Shown here: positions 26,758 through 36,648 of the stretch, one piece after another | How positions within the stretch are numbered: the stretch's first letter is position 1 | Layout: each line of letters opens with the position of its first letter | Source: Methylomicrobium lacus LW14 | GTDB lineage: Bacteria; Pseudomonadota; Gammaproteobacteria; Methylococcales; Methylomonadaceae | Length of the DNA: 64,000 nt | Assembly: GCF_000527095.1 (NCBI RefSeq) | Contig: NZ_AZUN01000001.1 | Span: 1,674,001-1,738,000 of the forward strand | Direction of reading: 5' to 3' | The notes under the pieces: model-generated | What the model was told of the DNA's origin: nothing | Seen by the model: only the letters and a program-made list of their open reading frames with translations | Database searches by the model: none | Made by a program: the position numbers and the translations under genes

Positions 26758-27283
26758 CTTATCGAAATGGCTGCTCGGTTTCGTCGATCTTTGGCATTCG
26801 GTCAAGGGCCGTAATCTGCACTGGAACCGCGACAATCAGGCCGAGCTGGCACAATTGCGGCAGGAACGCATCCTGGCCGAAAAAGCGCTCGAAGCCGAAC
26901 TGAAAAAGCACAGCGTGCAGCTGGAGCATGAAATTAATCTGTTAAAAACCCGGCACGATGCGGAACTGTCGATGTACAAAACCCGCTGCAAACAGGACAT
27001 CAAGGATTACCAGCACTATCTCGACTCGCTCGATCAATTGAAAAAGTCGATCCAGAGCAGCTATACACATTTGCCCGAATCGGTCGCCTTGACCATCCAC
27101 CATCATGCCAAGCATCTGCTGCATAACATGTGGGAGGCCGAGGACTATGAACAAAAGATTCGCTATGAAATGCAGCTGATTCAGTTCATGACCGCGGTGC
27201 ATGAAGACGCGCGCCTGCACCTCGAAGATGCAAACACCGGCAATCTGCCGGAAAGCACGCTGAAATTGATTCGAAAAAATTAA
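26750..27283 (+). CDS. Hypothetical coiled-coil protein
   Basis: 177 residues from the ATG at 26750, overlapping the previous gene by 8 bases. No signal peptide or clear membrane helix is seen. Residues about 25-80 form a charged coiled coil (AELAQLRQERILAEKALEAE, continuing), and a helical C-terminal part is rich in His and Glu. The family is not recognised. The overlap suggests that it forms a complex with the membrane protein encoded before it. Confidence 0.7.
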   Translation: MHNLSKWLLGFVDLWHSVKGRNLHWNRDNQAELAQLRQERILAEKALEAELKKHSVQLEHEINLLKTRHDAELSMYKTRCKQDIKDYQHYLDSLDQLKKSIQSSYTHLPESVALTIHHHAKHLLHNMWEAEDYEQKIRYEMQLIQFMTAVHEDARLHLEDANTGNLPESTLKLIRKN

Positions 27284-27529
27284 AAGCCGGTATATATCAA
27301 TCCATTCTTATATTAACGTTTTGTTATCGTTGCCAATTTCAGATGACCTGAGATCAGTTTTCATGATCTAATAAGTGTGTTGCGTGCAGCAACACACTGA
27401 AGTTGAATTCCAATATTATTGAAAAAAGCCTCGATCCTAACCTTCTGATCGCAGCTCTCGATCTCAATCATCAGCCGCGTTCATTGGAGACAGGATTGAT
27501 CACCTAGAACAATGAAGAGGAAAACGATC

Positions 27530-27862
27530 ATGAAAAAAATAATAACCGCCGGCGCCGCTGTCTTGTTATTCGCCTGTTCGGCCGCGTTTGCCGAAGAACA
27601 TGCCGCCGCCGCACTCGAACATGCCCAAGCGGCCGTCGAACACGGCAAGGCCGGCCATCCGAAAGTGCTGGTCGAACATGCCAGCGCCGCGCTGGAACAT
27701 GCGCTCGCCGGCGCTATCGTCGATAAGGGGCTACAAAAAGAGCATCTGGAAGCCGGCGCCGCCGAGCTCGAGGAAGCGATCACTCACGGCAACCTGGGCC
27801 ATGCACCCGAAGCGACCCAACATGCCGAAGCCGCGGTAACCCATTTCAAAGCCGCACAATAA
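27530..27862 (+). CDS. Small periplasmic histidine-rich protein, SmbP-like
   Basis: 110 residues from the ATG at 27530, with AGAGG nine bases upstream. The signal peptide is residues 1-21 (cut after AFA). The mature part has repeated AxxHAxxA-like heptads with 11 His in about 89 residues (EEHAAAALEHAQAAVEHGKA). This matches the pattern of SmbP, the small metal-binding helical-bundle protein described from Nitrosomonas europaea that binds copper and other metals. A role in periplasmic metal buffering is inferred; in a methanotroph copper would be the natural ligand. A bidirectional terminator separates it from proS. Confidence 0.75.
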   Translation: MKKIITAGAAVLLFACSAAFAEEHAAAALEHAQAAVEHGKAGHPKVLVEHASAALEHALAGAIVDKGLQKEHLEAGAAELEEAITHGNLGHAPEATQHAEAAVTHFKAAQ

Positions 27863-27877
27863 GCCCCGCAGCAAAAC

Positions 27878-27904
27878 AAACGGGCGGAATATCCGCCCGT
27901 TTCG
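27878..27904. terminator. Bidirectional rho-independent terminator between smbP-like and proS
   Basis: An 11 bp perfect stem (AAACGGGCGGA, ATA loop, complement) lies between two convergent genes, 16 bases after the SmbP-like stop. The A and T ends allow function on both strands. Confidence 0.75.
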
Positions 27905-27921
27905 TAATCGCCGAGGCGCGC

Positions 27922-29676
27922 TTAAGCGAGCTTCGCTTTCAGAAAATCGATCAATTCCGCCATCGGAACTTCCTGATTCTCAGTCGCCGTTCTGGCCTTG
28001 TATTCGATGGTGCCGGTGTCGAGGCCGCGGTCGCCGACTACGATGCAGTGCGGGATGCCGATCAATTCCATGTCCGAGAACATGAAACCGGCGCGCACCT
28101 TGCGGTCGTCGAACAACACGTCGATGCCGGCGGCAAGCAGGTCCTGATACAGTTGCTCCGCGACGGCCCTCAGGCGTTCGGATTTATGCATGTTCATCGG
28201 GCACAGCGCGACCTGGAACGGCGCCAGGCTGGCCGGCCAGATGATGCCTTTGTCGTCGTGATTCTGCTCGATCGCGGCCGCGACGACGCGCGAGATGCCG
28301 ATCCCGTAACAGCCCATGATCATCGTGTGATTCTTGCCGCCCTCGTTGATCACCGCCGCCTTCATCGACTCGCTGTAGCGGGTGCCCAATTGGAAGATAT
28401 GCCCGACTTCGATACCGCGCGCGATCTTCAACTCGCCCTGGCCGTCAGGGCTCGGGTCGCCTTCGACGACATTACGAATGTCGGCGACATGTTCCGAAAT
28501 ATCCGCAATCGACGTTGAGAGAAAATTTCTTTCCCAGTTGGCGCCTTTGTAGTGATAGCCGGCCTCATTGGCGCCGGAGACAAAATCACTCAGATGCATC
28601 GCCGAATTATCGGCCCACCATTGAATGATCTTGCCTGAATCCTTTAATACAGGACCAATGTAGCCGGCGCGGCAACCCAGATGCTGTTCGATTTCTTCAT
28701 CGTGGGCAAAACGAAAATCGCCCAATACCTTGCGTGCCTTGACTTCATTCAGTTCATGATCGCCGCGTAAAAACAGCAGGCAGAATACATCGATTTCCTC
28801 GTTCCGATCATTCTGAACTTGACGCATCACCGCAATCGTTTTCAGGATTTTTTCCGGCGCGACGTTTAAAAACGTACTGACTTCGGCAATTGATTTTTGG
28901 CCGGGGGTCGCGATTTTCTCTAAGGCTTCCTTGGGAAAGGCTCTGGGCGTTGTAGGCGGCAAAGCCTCCGCTTGTTCGATGTTGGCCGCATAATCGCTGC
29001 CGGTCGAAAACGCGATCGCATCTTCGCCCGAATCGGCCAATACGTGAAACTCGTGCGACACCGCGCCGCCGATCGCTCCGGAATCGGCCATCACCGCGCG
29101 GAATTTCAGGCCGAAACGGGTGAAGATCTCGGTGTAAGCCTTGTGCATCACCTCATAGGTAAGCTGCAGCGACTCCTGATCCATATGGAATGAATAAGCA
29201 TCCTTCATCACGAATTCGCGTGAACGCATCACGCCGAAGCGCGGGCGGATTTCATCGCGAAATTTGGTCTGAATCTGATAATAGGTGATCGGCAGCTGTT
29301 TGTAGCTTTTGATCTCATTGCGCGCCAGATCGGTGATGATTTCTTCATGCGTCGGCCCCAGGCAGAAGTCGCGCTCATGCCGGTCTTTCAGGCGCGCGAG
29401 TTCCGGGCCGTATTTTTCCCAGCGTCCGGTTTCCTGCCACAATTCGGCCGGCTGCAAGGCCGGCATCAACACTTCCAGGGCGCCTGCCCTTTCCATTTCT
29501 TCGCGAGTGATTTTCTCGACCTTGCGCAGGACTTTCAACCCCAGAGGCAGCCAGGTATATAAACCGGCGGCCAGTTTGCGGATCAGCCCGGCCCGGATCA
29601 TCAATTGATGGCTCGCCACGACGGCGTCCACGGGAGTTTCTTTAACGGTGTTGAGCGGGAATTGAGTCGTGCGCAT
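27922..29676 (-). CDS. proS: Prolyl-tRNA synthetase
   Basis: 584 residues, the size of bacterial-type ProRS with an editing domain. Class II motifs are present: motif 1 around LYTWLPLGLKVLRKVE, motif 2 around TKFRDEIRPRFGVMRSREF (about 137-155), and the C-terminal anticodon-binding domain (PFQVALCPMNMH onward). The insertion editing domain occupies about 220-380. The enzyme charges tRNA-Pro and clears mischarged Ala. It starts with MRTTQFPLNTVKETP and is divergent from the bepA-like gene. Confidence 0.98.
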   Translation of the reverse strand: MRTTQFPLNTVKETPVDAVVASHQLMIRAGLIRKLAAGLYTWLPLGLKVLRKVEKITREEMERAGALEVLMPALQPAELWQETGRWEKYGPELARLKDRHERDFCLGPTHEEIITDLARNEIKSYKQLPITYYQIQTKFRDEIRPRFGVMRSREFVMKDAYSFHMDQESLQLTYEVMHKAYTEIFTRFGLKFRAVMADSGAIGGAVSHEFHVLADSGEDAIAFSTGSDYAANIEQAEALPPTTPRAFPKEALEKIATPGQKSIAEVSTFLNVAPEKILKTIAVMRQVQNDRNEEIDVFCLLFLRGDHELNEVKARKVLGDFRFAHDEEIEQHLGCRAGYIGPVLKDSGKIIQWWADNSAMHLSDFVSGANEAGYHYKGANWERNFLSTSIADISEHVADIRNVVEGDPSPDGQGELKIARGIEVGHIFQLGTRYSESMKAAVINEGGKNHTMIMGCYGIGISRVVAAAIEQNHDDKGIIWPASLAPFQVALCPMNMHKSERLRAVAEQLYQDLLAAGIDVLFDDRKVRAGFMFSDMELIGIPHCIVVGDRGLDTGTIEYKARTATENQEVPMAELIDFLKAKLA

Positions 29677-29859
29677 GATCTGTCGTCTGAATGAATGAAA
29701 AAACGCCTATTTTACCGAATTTCGCGCCGGATGAGTCATCCTCTTATCGATGCAACGATTTTCGCAGGCAGAGGTCAAACTTCGCATCAATGCGCTACAA
29801 TAGCGGCGACTCAGATCGCCAGTAAACCCTATCCCTCAAACCCAGCCACCTGCTTGTTA

Positions 29860-31317
29860 ATGCAAAAAACCGCCCTGTTGGCCCTGGCCTTAAGCCTGAC
29901 TGTCTTTCCCCCTTTGCCCCACGCCGCTGATGACATCAGCAAAATCGAGCTGCCCGACATGGGCGACTCGTCCGGCACGCTGATCACCCCGGAAGAGGAA
30001 AAACAGCTCGGCGCCGCATTCTTCCGCAGCCTGAATTCGCAAATCTCGATCAACCAGGACCCGGAAATCCAGCAATACATTCAGTCTATCGGCCAAAAGC
30101 TGGTCACGGTCAGCGATCTGCCCGGTTATCCGTTTCATTTTTTTGTGGTGCTGGAGAATGACGTGAATGCGTTCGCGGGACCGGGCGGCTATGTCGGCGT
30201 CAATGCCGGCCTGATTCTGATCACCGAAGCGGAAAGCGAACTGGCCTCGGTGATGTCGCACGAAATTGCGCACGTAACCCAGCGCCATTTGTACCGCGCC
30301 GCCGAAGCGGCCGGACGGCTATCGCTGCCAACCGCCGCCGCGACCCTGGCCGCGATTCTGCTCGGTACGCAGGCGCCGCAACTCGGCCAGGCCGCGCTGA
30401 TAGCGATTCAGGCCGGCAGCATCCAGTTTCAGATCGATTTCACCCGCGAAAACGAAGAAGAAGCCGACCGGGTCGGCATGCATATTCTCTCCGAATCGCA
30501 ATTCGATCCCCGCAGCATGCCGACCTTCTTTGAACGCCTGCAGCAATCGACCCGCTATTACGGCCAGAACATACCCGAATTTTTACGCACCCACCCGGTC
30601 ACCGCCTCGCGGATTTCCGACTCGCGCGGGCGCGCCGACCAATACCCTTACAAACAATACCCCGACTCGCTGGGCTACCAGCTGATTCGGGCCAAACTCC
30701 GAGTTATGGCCGGCACCGACCCCGGCGAAACCCGGAAATACTTTGCTAGCCGCTTGAACCAGGGCACCGACGAGCAACGCACCGTAGCGACCTACGGACT
30801 CGGCCTGACCGCCTTGGCGCAGCAAAAATTTACCGAGGCGGAGCCGATTTTTCAGAAATTGGCGAGCGATTTTCCGGCCCAATCGCAATACGGCGCCGCC
30901 CTCGCCCGCACCGCGCTCGAACAGCGCCAATTCGGCAAGGCGCTGGCGCTTTATGAAAAATTGAGCGGCCGATTTCCCGAAAATGAGGCGATCAAGCTCG
31001 AATATATCACTTCGCTGCTCAAAACCGATCAAGCCGAAAAAGCCAGAAAAACCTTGTTCTCGCTGAGTGCAAACACACAAAAACTGCCGGTTTATTATCA
31101 GATGCTGGCCGAAACCTATGGCAAGCTGCACCAGCCGGCGGAATCGCATCGCTATTTTGCCGAATATTACTACGCGATGGGCCAAACCCGCGATGCTATC
31201 ACTCAAATCCGCCTGGCGCAAAAATCCAAAGGCTTGAATTTTTATTTGTCTTCGATCTTGAGCGAGCGCTTGAGCTTTTTCATCGATGAAGACAGAAAAG
31301 CCAGGGAAGCGCGTTGA
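29860..31317 (+). CDS. bepA: M48 family periplasmic metalloprotease with TPR repeats (BepA/YfgC-like)
   Basis: 485 residues from the ATG at 29860, which places a signal peptide (MQKTALLALALSLTVFPPLP) at the start; the open frame upstream looks non-coding. The zinc motif HEIAH is at 134-138, and the third ligand is probably Glu in ENEEEADRVGMHIL. The C-terminal 200 residues are tetratricopeptide-like helices. BepA acts in the periplasm on outer membrane proteins, helping assembly of LptD and degrading misfolded forms. Length and layout match BepA (487 residues in E. coli). Confidence 0.9.
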   Translation: MQKTALLALALSLTVFPPLPHAADDISKIELPDMGDSSGTLITPEEEKQLGAAFFRSLNSQISINQDPEIQQYIQSIGQKLVTVSDLPGYPFHFFVVLENDVNAFAGPGGYVGVNAGLILITEAESELASVMSHEIAHVTQRHLYRAAEAAGRLSLPTAAATLAAILLGTQAPQLGQAALIAIQAGSIQFQIDFTRENEEEADRVGMHILSESQFDPRSMPTFFERLQQSTRYYGQNIPEFLRTHPVTASRISDSRGRADQYPYKQYPDSLGYQLIRAKLRVMAGTDPGETRKYFASRLNQGTDEQRTVATYGLGLTALAQQKFTEAEPIFQKLASDFPAQSQYGAALARTALEQRQFGKALALYEKLSGRFPENEAIKLEYITSLLKTDQAEKARKTLFSLSANTQKLPVYYQMLAETYGKLHQPAESHRYFAEYYYAMGQTRDAITQIRLAQKSKGLNFYLSSILSERLSFFIDEDRKAREAR

Positions 31318-31538
31318 GGTAGCGCTGCAATTTTCGGTTTGAGCATTCGCCCGCCTCGCTAAATACAAATCAATCCGAATCGCAGCCGCATCTTACACCG
31401 CTAGCGGCCTTTTAAAGACTCCGCGCAAAAAATCACAACCGACTGTTTTTAAAAAAAATTTTATATAAAAAATGATTTTTTGAAAAAAAATCATTTTTTT
31501 GGTGGACAAGGCGTTTTCAATCGATTTAGAATAGCCCC
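31318..31538. other. AT-rich region before the small-RNA candidate
   Basis: It contains no gene. An A/T-rich stretch at 31441-31500 includes a near-perfect AT hairpin (31467-31500, TGATTTTTT against AAAAAATCA) immediately before the promoter at 31503. A-tracts placed like this resemble an UP element. Confidence 0.5.
31503..31532 (+). promoter_or_regulatory. Strong sigma-70 promoter candidate
   Basis: TGGACA at 31503-31508 and TAGAAT at 31527-31532 (each five of six to consensus) have an 18 base spacer. A/T tracts directly upstream look like an UP element, and the discriminator after the -10 is GC-rich (AGCCCCGC), as in growth-rate-controlled stable RNA promoters. Confidence 0.6.
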
Positions 31539-31539
31539 G

Positions 31540-31726
31540 CTCTCAGAGAGCAAGACTGGTTAATCAACCGGCGGAGGAGAATAGCTTAAACGAGCTATGC
31601 TGATAACAATAATAAGATTAAGTTAACCTGCTTGAGTAAAGTTGTACAGACCACAACTCAGTACAACGGCAATCAAAAAAAATAATAATAAAATGCTCAA
31701 CATGCCCGCTTTATGCGGGCTTTTTA
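31540..31726 (+). ncRNA. Candidate small RNA of about 187 nt
   Basis: Bounded by the strong promoter at 31503-31532 and the terminator at 31704-31726, with no ORF of note. Several short stems are visible in order: GCTCTC/GAGAGC at the 5' end, GGTT/AACC, TAGCT/AGCTA, GTTGTAC/GTACAAC at about 31641-31670, an A-rich single-stranded stretch, then the terminator. A GGAGGAG sits in the middle. It does not match tRNA, tmRNA or an obvious 6S RNA fold. The terminator lies 200 bases before the next gene, so it may instead be a leader with early termination. Confidence 0.45.
31704..31726 (+). terminator. Rho-independent terminator
   Basis: GCCCGC at 31704-31709 pairs with GCGGGC at 31715-31720 around TTTAT, followed by TTTTTA. 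This is a classic terminator and closes the small-RNA candidate. Confidence 0.8.
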
Positions 31727-31930
31727 TTGCCCGCCGAAAACACATCCCGAGGCGTTGCCGCCGCCATCCATTCGCATCACTCGCCTCTACAGGCGTTTCG
31801 CACGCTGCCGCACCCCATCATTTCCTTGACTTTTTCCGTCGATTCTGTCCAATATCTACCCGTACGGCATCATGAGAACGTACATACAACGAATAAACAA
31901 TAACGAATAATTATCAAAAGAGGAGTGACT

Positions 31931-32635
31931 ATGGGCATCGTTACGACAAGCGCCGGGATCGAAATGCTTTTGCGGTGGGGGCATTTATTGGGCGGCATCA
32001 CCTGGATCGGATTGCTGTATTATTTCAACTTCGTACAGACCGAATATTTCAAGGAAGCCGACGCCTCCGCCAAAGCGGACGCCTTGCAAAAACTGGCGCC
32101 GCGCGCGCTCTGGTGGTTTCGCTGGGGCGCGGTTTTGACCCTGCTGACCGGTCTGGGCATGTTCGCGGTCAGCGCCGGCCGAATCTCGTCGATGGACATT
32201 TCTATCGGCGCCCTGCTCGGCATCCTGATGTTCACGAATGTCTGGCTGATCATCTGGCCGAATCAAAAAATCGTGATCGCCTCGGCCAAACAGGTCGCGC
32301 AAGGCGGCGCGGCCTTGCCGAACGCGGGGGAAGCGCTGGCGGCGGCAGGCTTGGCATCAAGAACCAATACGCTGTTCTCGATTCCGATGCTGTACTTCAT
32401 GGCCGCCTCTTCGCATTATCCGCACCTGACTTTCAAGTTTCTGCCGCTCATCATCGCGGTCGCGATCATTCTGCTGCTCGAATATAACGGCGCCTATCTG
32501 GCGCTGAAACGCTTCGACATCGTCAAAAAATTGCCCGCAGCGGGCAAGATGGGGCCTTACACCAGCATCGTTGGCGTGATCCATTGCGGTTTGGGATTGG
32601 CTGTCGTGCTGTTCCTGCTATTGGAGTTGTTATAA
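31931..32635 (+). CDS. Membrane protein of the PuuD-type (urate hydroxylase N-terminal) family
   Basis: 234 residues from the ATG at 31931, with AGAGGAG upstream. It has about six hydrophobic helices. The first region (MLLRWGHLLGGITWIGLLYY) and the WWFRWGAVLTLLTGLGM and NVWLIIWPNQKIVIA segments match the membrane domain seen at the N-terminus of PuuD-type proteins. PuuD itself carries a C-terminal cytochrome c domain; this protein has none, so urate oxidation is not implied. Conserved His in RWGHL and in HCGLGLAVV could bind haem. Stand-alone forms occur in many proteobacteria with no assigned role. Confidence 0.7.
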   Translation: MGIVTTSAGIEMLLRWGHLLGGITWIGLLYYFNFVQTEYFKEADASAKADALQKLAPRALWWFRWGAVLTLLTGLGMFAVSAGRISSMDISIGALLGILMFTNVWLIIWPNQKIVIASAKQVAQGGAALPNAGEALAAAGLASRTNTLFSIPMLYFMAASSHYPHLTFKFLPLIIAVAIILLLEYNGAYLALKRFDIVKKLPAAGKMGPYTSIVGVIHCGLGLAVVLFLLLELL

Positions 32636-32686
32636 GCGAGAACAGCAGGAATAATGTTGTTGCAGGGGCGACTGAGTCGCCCCGAC

Positions 32687-33529
32687 TCAATCCAGAATCT
32701 TCAGCTTAAGCAAATGTACGCGCCGGGTATCGGCCCTGATCACTTCAAAGCGCAGATTATCGACGGTCAGGCTCTCGCCTTTCTTCGGCATGTGTTCGAG
32801 TTCATTCACGATGAAGCCGCCGACGGTGTCGTATTCGTCTGTCGCCAGATGCGTATTGAAATAGTCGTCGAATTCCTCGATCGGCGTCAGCGCCTTGACC
32901 ATGTATTCTTTTTCATTACGCTGCAGGATGTAGCTTTCGTCATCCTGCTCGTCGTGTTCGTCCTCGATCTCGCCGACGATCTGCTCCAGCACATCCTCGA
33001 TCGTGACCAGGCCGGCCGCCTGGCCGTATTCATCGACCACGATAGCCATGTGATTGCCCTTGGTGCGCAGTTCTTTCAACAGCACATTCAAACGCTTGCT
33101 TTCCGGCACCAGAATGACCGGACGCATGATTTGCTCGACTTTCAGCTGCTTGTTGGCGAGCGAATGCGCGAACAGGTCCTTGACCAGCAAGATGCCGACC
33201 ACCTTGCTGCGGTCTTCTTCGATGACAGGGTAACGCGAATGGCCGAATTGGGTGACCAGCGGAAACAAGGTGTCGAGTTCCGCATCCTTCGGCACCACGA
33301 CCATCTGTACGCGCGGAATCATGATATCCCTGACCCGCATTTGCGATACCTGCAAGGCGCCTTCGATCATGCTCAAGGCGTCGGTATCGAGTAAGTGATT
33401 TTCCCTGGCGTCGCGGAGAATCTCCAACAGATCGTCCAGGTCCTGAGGCTCCCCGGTCAGCAGCTGACCGATTTTTTCGATCCAGCTTTTCTGCGAGGAG
33501 TGCCTACTCGGGGGTTGCCCTTCACTCAT
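32687..33529 (-). CDS. corC: CorC/HlyC family CBS-domain protein
   Basis: 280 residues. Two CBS domains span about residues 65-190 (DIMIPRVQMVVVPKDAELDT; VDEYGQAAGLVTIEDVLEQI), followed by a C-terminal CorC/HlyC transporter-associated domain (DEYDTVGGFIVNELEHMPKK). The protein is cytoplasmic. In E. coli CorC is linked to magnesium and cobalt efflux. Its start overlaps the ybeY stop as ATGA, and phoH-ybeY-corC is a conserved gammaproteobacterial order. An lnt gene often follows, but not here; the next gene is convergent. Confidence 0.93.
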   Translation of the reverse strand: MSEGQPPSRHSSQKSWIEKIGQLLTGEPQDLDDLLEILRDARENHLLDTDALSMIEGALQVSQMRVRDIMIPRVQMVVVPKDAELDTLFPLVTQFGHSRYPVIEEDRSKVVGILLVKDLFAHSLANKQLKVEQIMRPVILVPESKRLNVLLKELRTKGNHMAIVVDEYGQAAGLVTIEDVLEQIVGEIEDEHDEQDDESYILQRNEKEYMVKALTPIEEFDDYFNTHLATDEYDTVGGFIVNELEHMPKKGESLTVDNLRFEVIRADTRRVHLLKLKILD

Positions 33530-33997
33530 TCGTGTATGACCTCTATATAAGGGTTTTCGATGTGCAATTTTTTTAGAATCGCGATTTCTTTGGTTTCCAT
33601 TTCTTCGGCGTCGCTCTCTTCAATATGATCATAGCCCAATAAATGCAAAAGGCCGTGAATGATCATGTGCGCCCAATGATTCGAAAGCTGTTTGCGCTGT
33701 TCTGTTGCTTCCCGCTCGACCACCGGCGCGCAAATCACCAGATCACCGAGCAGAGTGGCTTCCCCGCTTTCGTCCTCGTCCAGGCCTTCCGGCCATTCGA
33801 ACGGAAAGCTCAGCACATTGGTCGGGCCCGGCTTGTGCCGGTATTGCAGGTTTAGCTCGGCGCTTTCGGCTTCGTCGACGATACGAATCACGCAGGCATA
33901 GGGCTGCCCGCTTTCCTCCAGGGCCGTAGTGATCCATTTGACGATCTGCCGGCGGTCCGGCTGTCCCGGCGATTTGAAGACGCGCTGAATGTCGACT

Positions 33998-34975
<978 letters not shown>

Positions 34976-34985
34976 GGATGGTAGA

Positions 34986-36341
34986 TCAGCTGTTGGCGGC
35001 GATTTTATCGATACGGGAGTCAACGACCCGGCCTCTGAGCGAATTCGGCTGCGCCTCGGTAATCAGCACATCGACAAACTGCCCTGCCAGGCGCGGATGC
35101 CCGATGAAATTGACGACCCGGTTGTTTTCGGTGCGGCCTTGCATCTGCAAGGGATTTTTTTTCGACTTGCCTTCGACCAGCACGGTCTGCACGGTATTGA
35201 TCATGCTCAGCGAAATCGCGGCCGCATTTTCGTTGATGCGTTTCTGGAAGCGCTCCAGGCGCTGCTTTTTGACTTCCATTGGCACATCGTCGGGCAGATC
35301 GGCCGCCGGCGTACCGGGGCGCGCGCTGTAGATGAAGCTGAACGACAGATCGTAGCCGATCTCATCGACCAAGGCCAGCGTATCTTCGAAATCCTGCTCG
35401 GTCTCGCCCGGAAAACCGATGATGAAATCGGAAGACAGATAAATGTTCGGCCGCACTTCCTTGAGCTTGCGAATCTTTTCGATATAGTCGGCGCGGGTGT
35501 GGCCGCGTTTCATCATTTTCAGGATGTGATCGCTGCCTGATTGCACCGGCAAATGCAGATGATCGACCAGAGCCGGAATCTCGGCAAACGCTTCGATCAG
35601 GCTGTCGGTAAATTCGACCGGATGCGAGGTCGTAAAACGAATCCGGTCGATGCCGTCGATCGCGGCCACGTGATGCAACAGCAAGGCGAAATCGGCGATA
35701 TCGCCGTCTTCCATCTCGCCGCGATAGGCATTCGCGTTTTGGCCGAGCAGATTGACCTCGCGCACGCCCTGTTTGGCCAGGGCCGTGATTTCGGCGATCA
35801 CGTCGTCGAGCGGACGACTGATCTCCTCTCCGCGGGTATAAGGCACCACGCAGAACGAGCAATATTTGCTACAGCCTTCCATCACCGAGACGAACGCCGT
35901 CGGGCCTTCGGCGCGCGGCTCGGGCAGCGCATCGAATTTTTCGATTTCGGGGAAGGAGATGTCGACGACCGGTTTGTGTTTATTGCGAACCTGGTCGAGT
36001 AATTGCGGCAGGCGATGCAGGGTTTGCGGGCCGAACACGATATCGACGAACGGCGCGCGCTTTTGGATCGCGTCGCCTTCCTGGCTGGCCACGCAGCCGC
36101 CGACGCCGATCACGACATCGGGGCGCTTTTCTTTCAGGATGCGCCAACGGCCCAGCGCGGAAAATACTTTTTCCTGGGCCTTTTCGCGGATCGAGCAGGT
36201 ATTCAACAACAAGACGTCCGCCTGTTTCGGATCGTCGGTCAATTCAAAACCATGTGAAGCATGCAGCACGTCCCGCATTTTGTCGGAATCGTACTCGTTC
36301 ATCTGGCAACCGTTGGTTTGAATATAAAGCTTTTGCGTCAT
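34986..36341 (-). CDS. miaB: tRNA-2-methylthio-N6-dimethylallyladenosine synthase
   Basis: 451 residues from the ATG at 36341 (MTQKLYIQTNGCQMNEYDSD). An ATG at 36362 would add seven residues. The N-terminal domain has cluster ligands Cys12, Cys49 and Cys83. The radical SAM motif is Cys157-x3-Cys161-x2-Cys164 (CSKYCSFC), and a TRAM domain closes the protein. MiaB methylthiolates the adenosine at position 37 of tRNAs reading UNN codons. It is the first gene of the miaB-ybeZ-ybeY-corC operon. Confidence 0.97.
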   Translation of the reverse strand: MTQKLYIQTNGCQMNEYDSDKMRDVLHASHGFELTDDPKQADVLLLNTCSIREKAQEKVFSALGRWRILKEKRPDVVIGVGGCVASQEGDAIQKRAPFVDIVFGPQTLHRLPQLLDQVRNKHKPVVDISFPEIEKFDALPEPRAEGPTAFVSVMEGCSKYCSFCVVPYTRGEEISRPLDDVIAEITALAKQGVREVNLLGQNANAYRGEMEDGDIADFALLLHHVAAIDGIDRIRFTTSHPVEFTDSLIEAFAEIPALVDHLHLPVQSGSDHILKMMKRGHTRADYIEKIRKLKEVRPNIYLSSDFIIGFPGETEQDFEDTLALVDEIGYDLSFSFIYSARPGTPAADLPDDVPMEVKKQRLERFQKRINENAAAISLSMINTVQTVLVEGKSKKNPLQMQGRTENNRVVNFIGHPRLAGQFVDVLITEAQPNSLRGRVVDSRIDKIAANS

Positions 36342-36648
36342 ATTGTTGAAATCATTTAACATCGCTAAGACTATGTTCTCAAAGAAAAAACCCGCGAGAT
36401 GAAATGATGCTCAAAGCCTCCAATGTATCAATGACTACGCTCAGGGTGATTATCGAGAACCCCATGGGGCGCATATTATAACCTGAATCCCGGCTAAACA
36501 AAGAATCGAGCGGCAAATTTGATTAATATTTTCAAGGGATTTTGAAAGTTTCAATTGTTGGGATCGGGATATTGCCTGCTCGGAGCCGAAATAATCGGTT
36601 AAAATAACCGGTTTTCGGCAGGGTACGCGATGCGCGCCCTGCCCCACT
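36342..36648. other. Divergent intergenic region between miaB and the Hsp70-like gene
   Basis: About 300 bases with no convincing gene. A CCCCATGGGG palindrome lies at about 36460-36470, and a short CGGTTA/TAACCG stem at 36596-36610 sits before the Hsp70-like start. No clear heat-shock promoter was found. Confidence 0.4.

Noticed and set aside
31540..31726. tRNA, tmRNA or 6S RNA
   Set aside because: No cloverleaf, no tag-peptide frame and no end-to-end long hairpin could be drawn, so only an unnamed small RNA is proposed.
36363..36648. Heat-shock sigma-32 promoter before the Hsp70-like gene
   Set aside because: A CCCCAT element occurs, but no properly spaced CTTGAA -35 element could be found.
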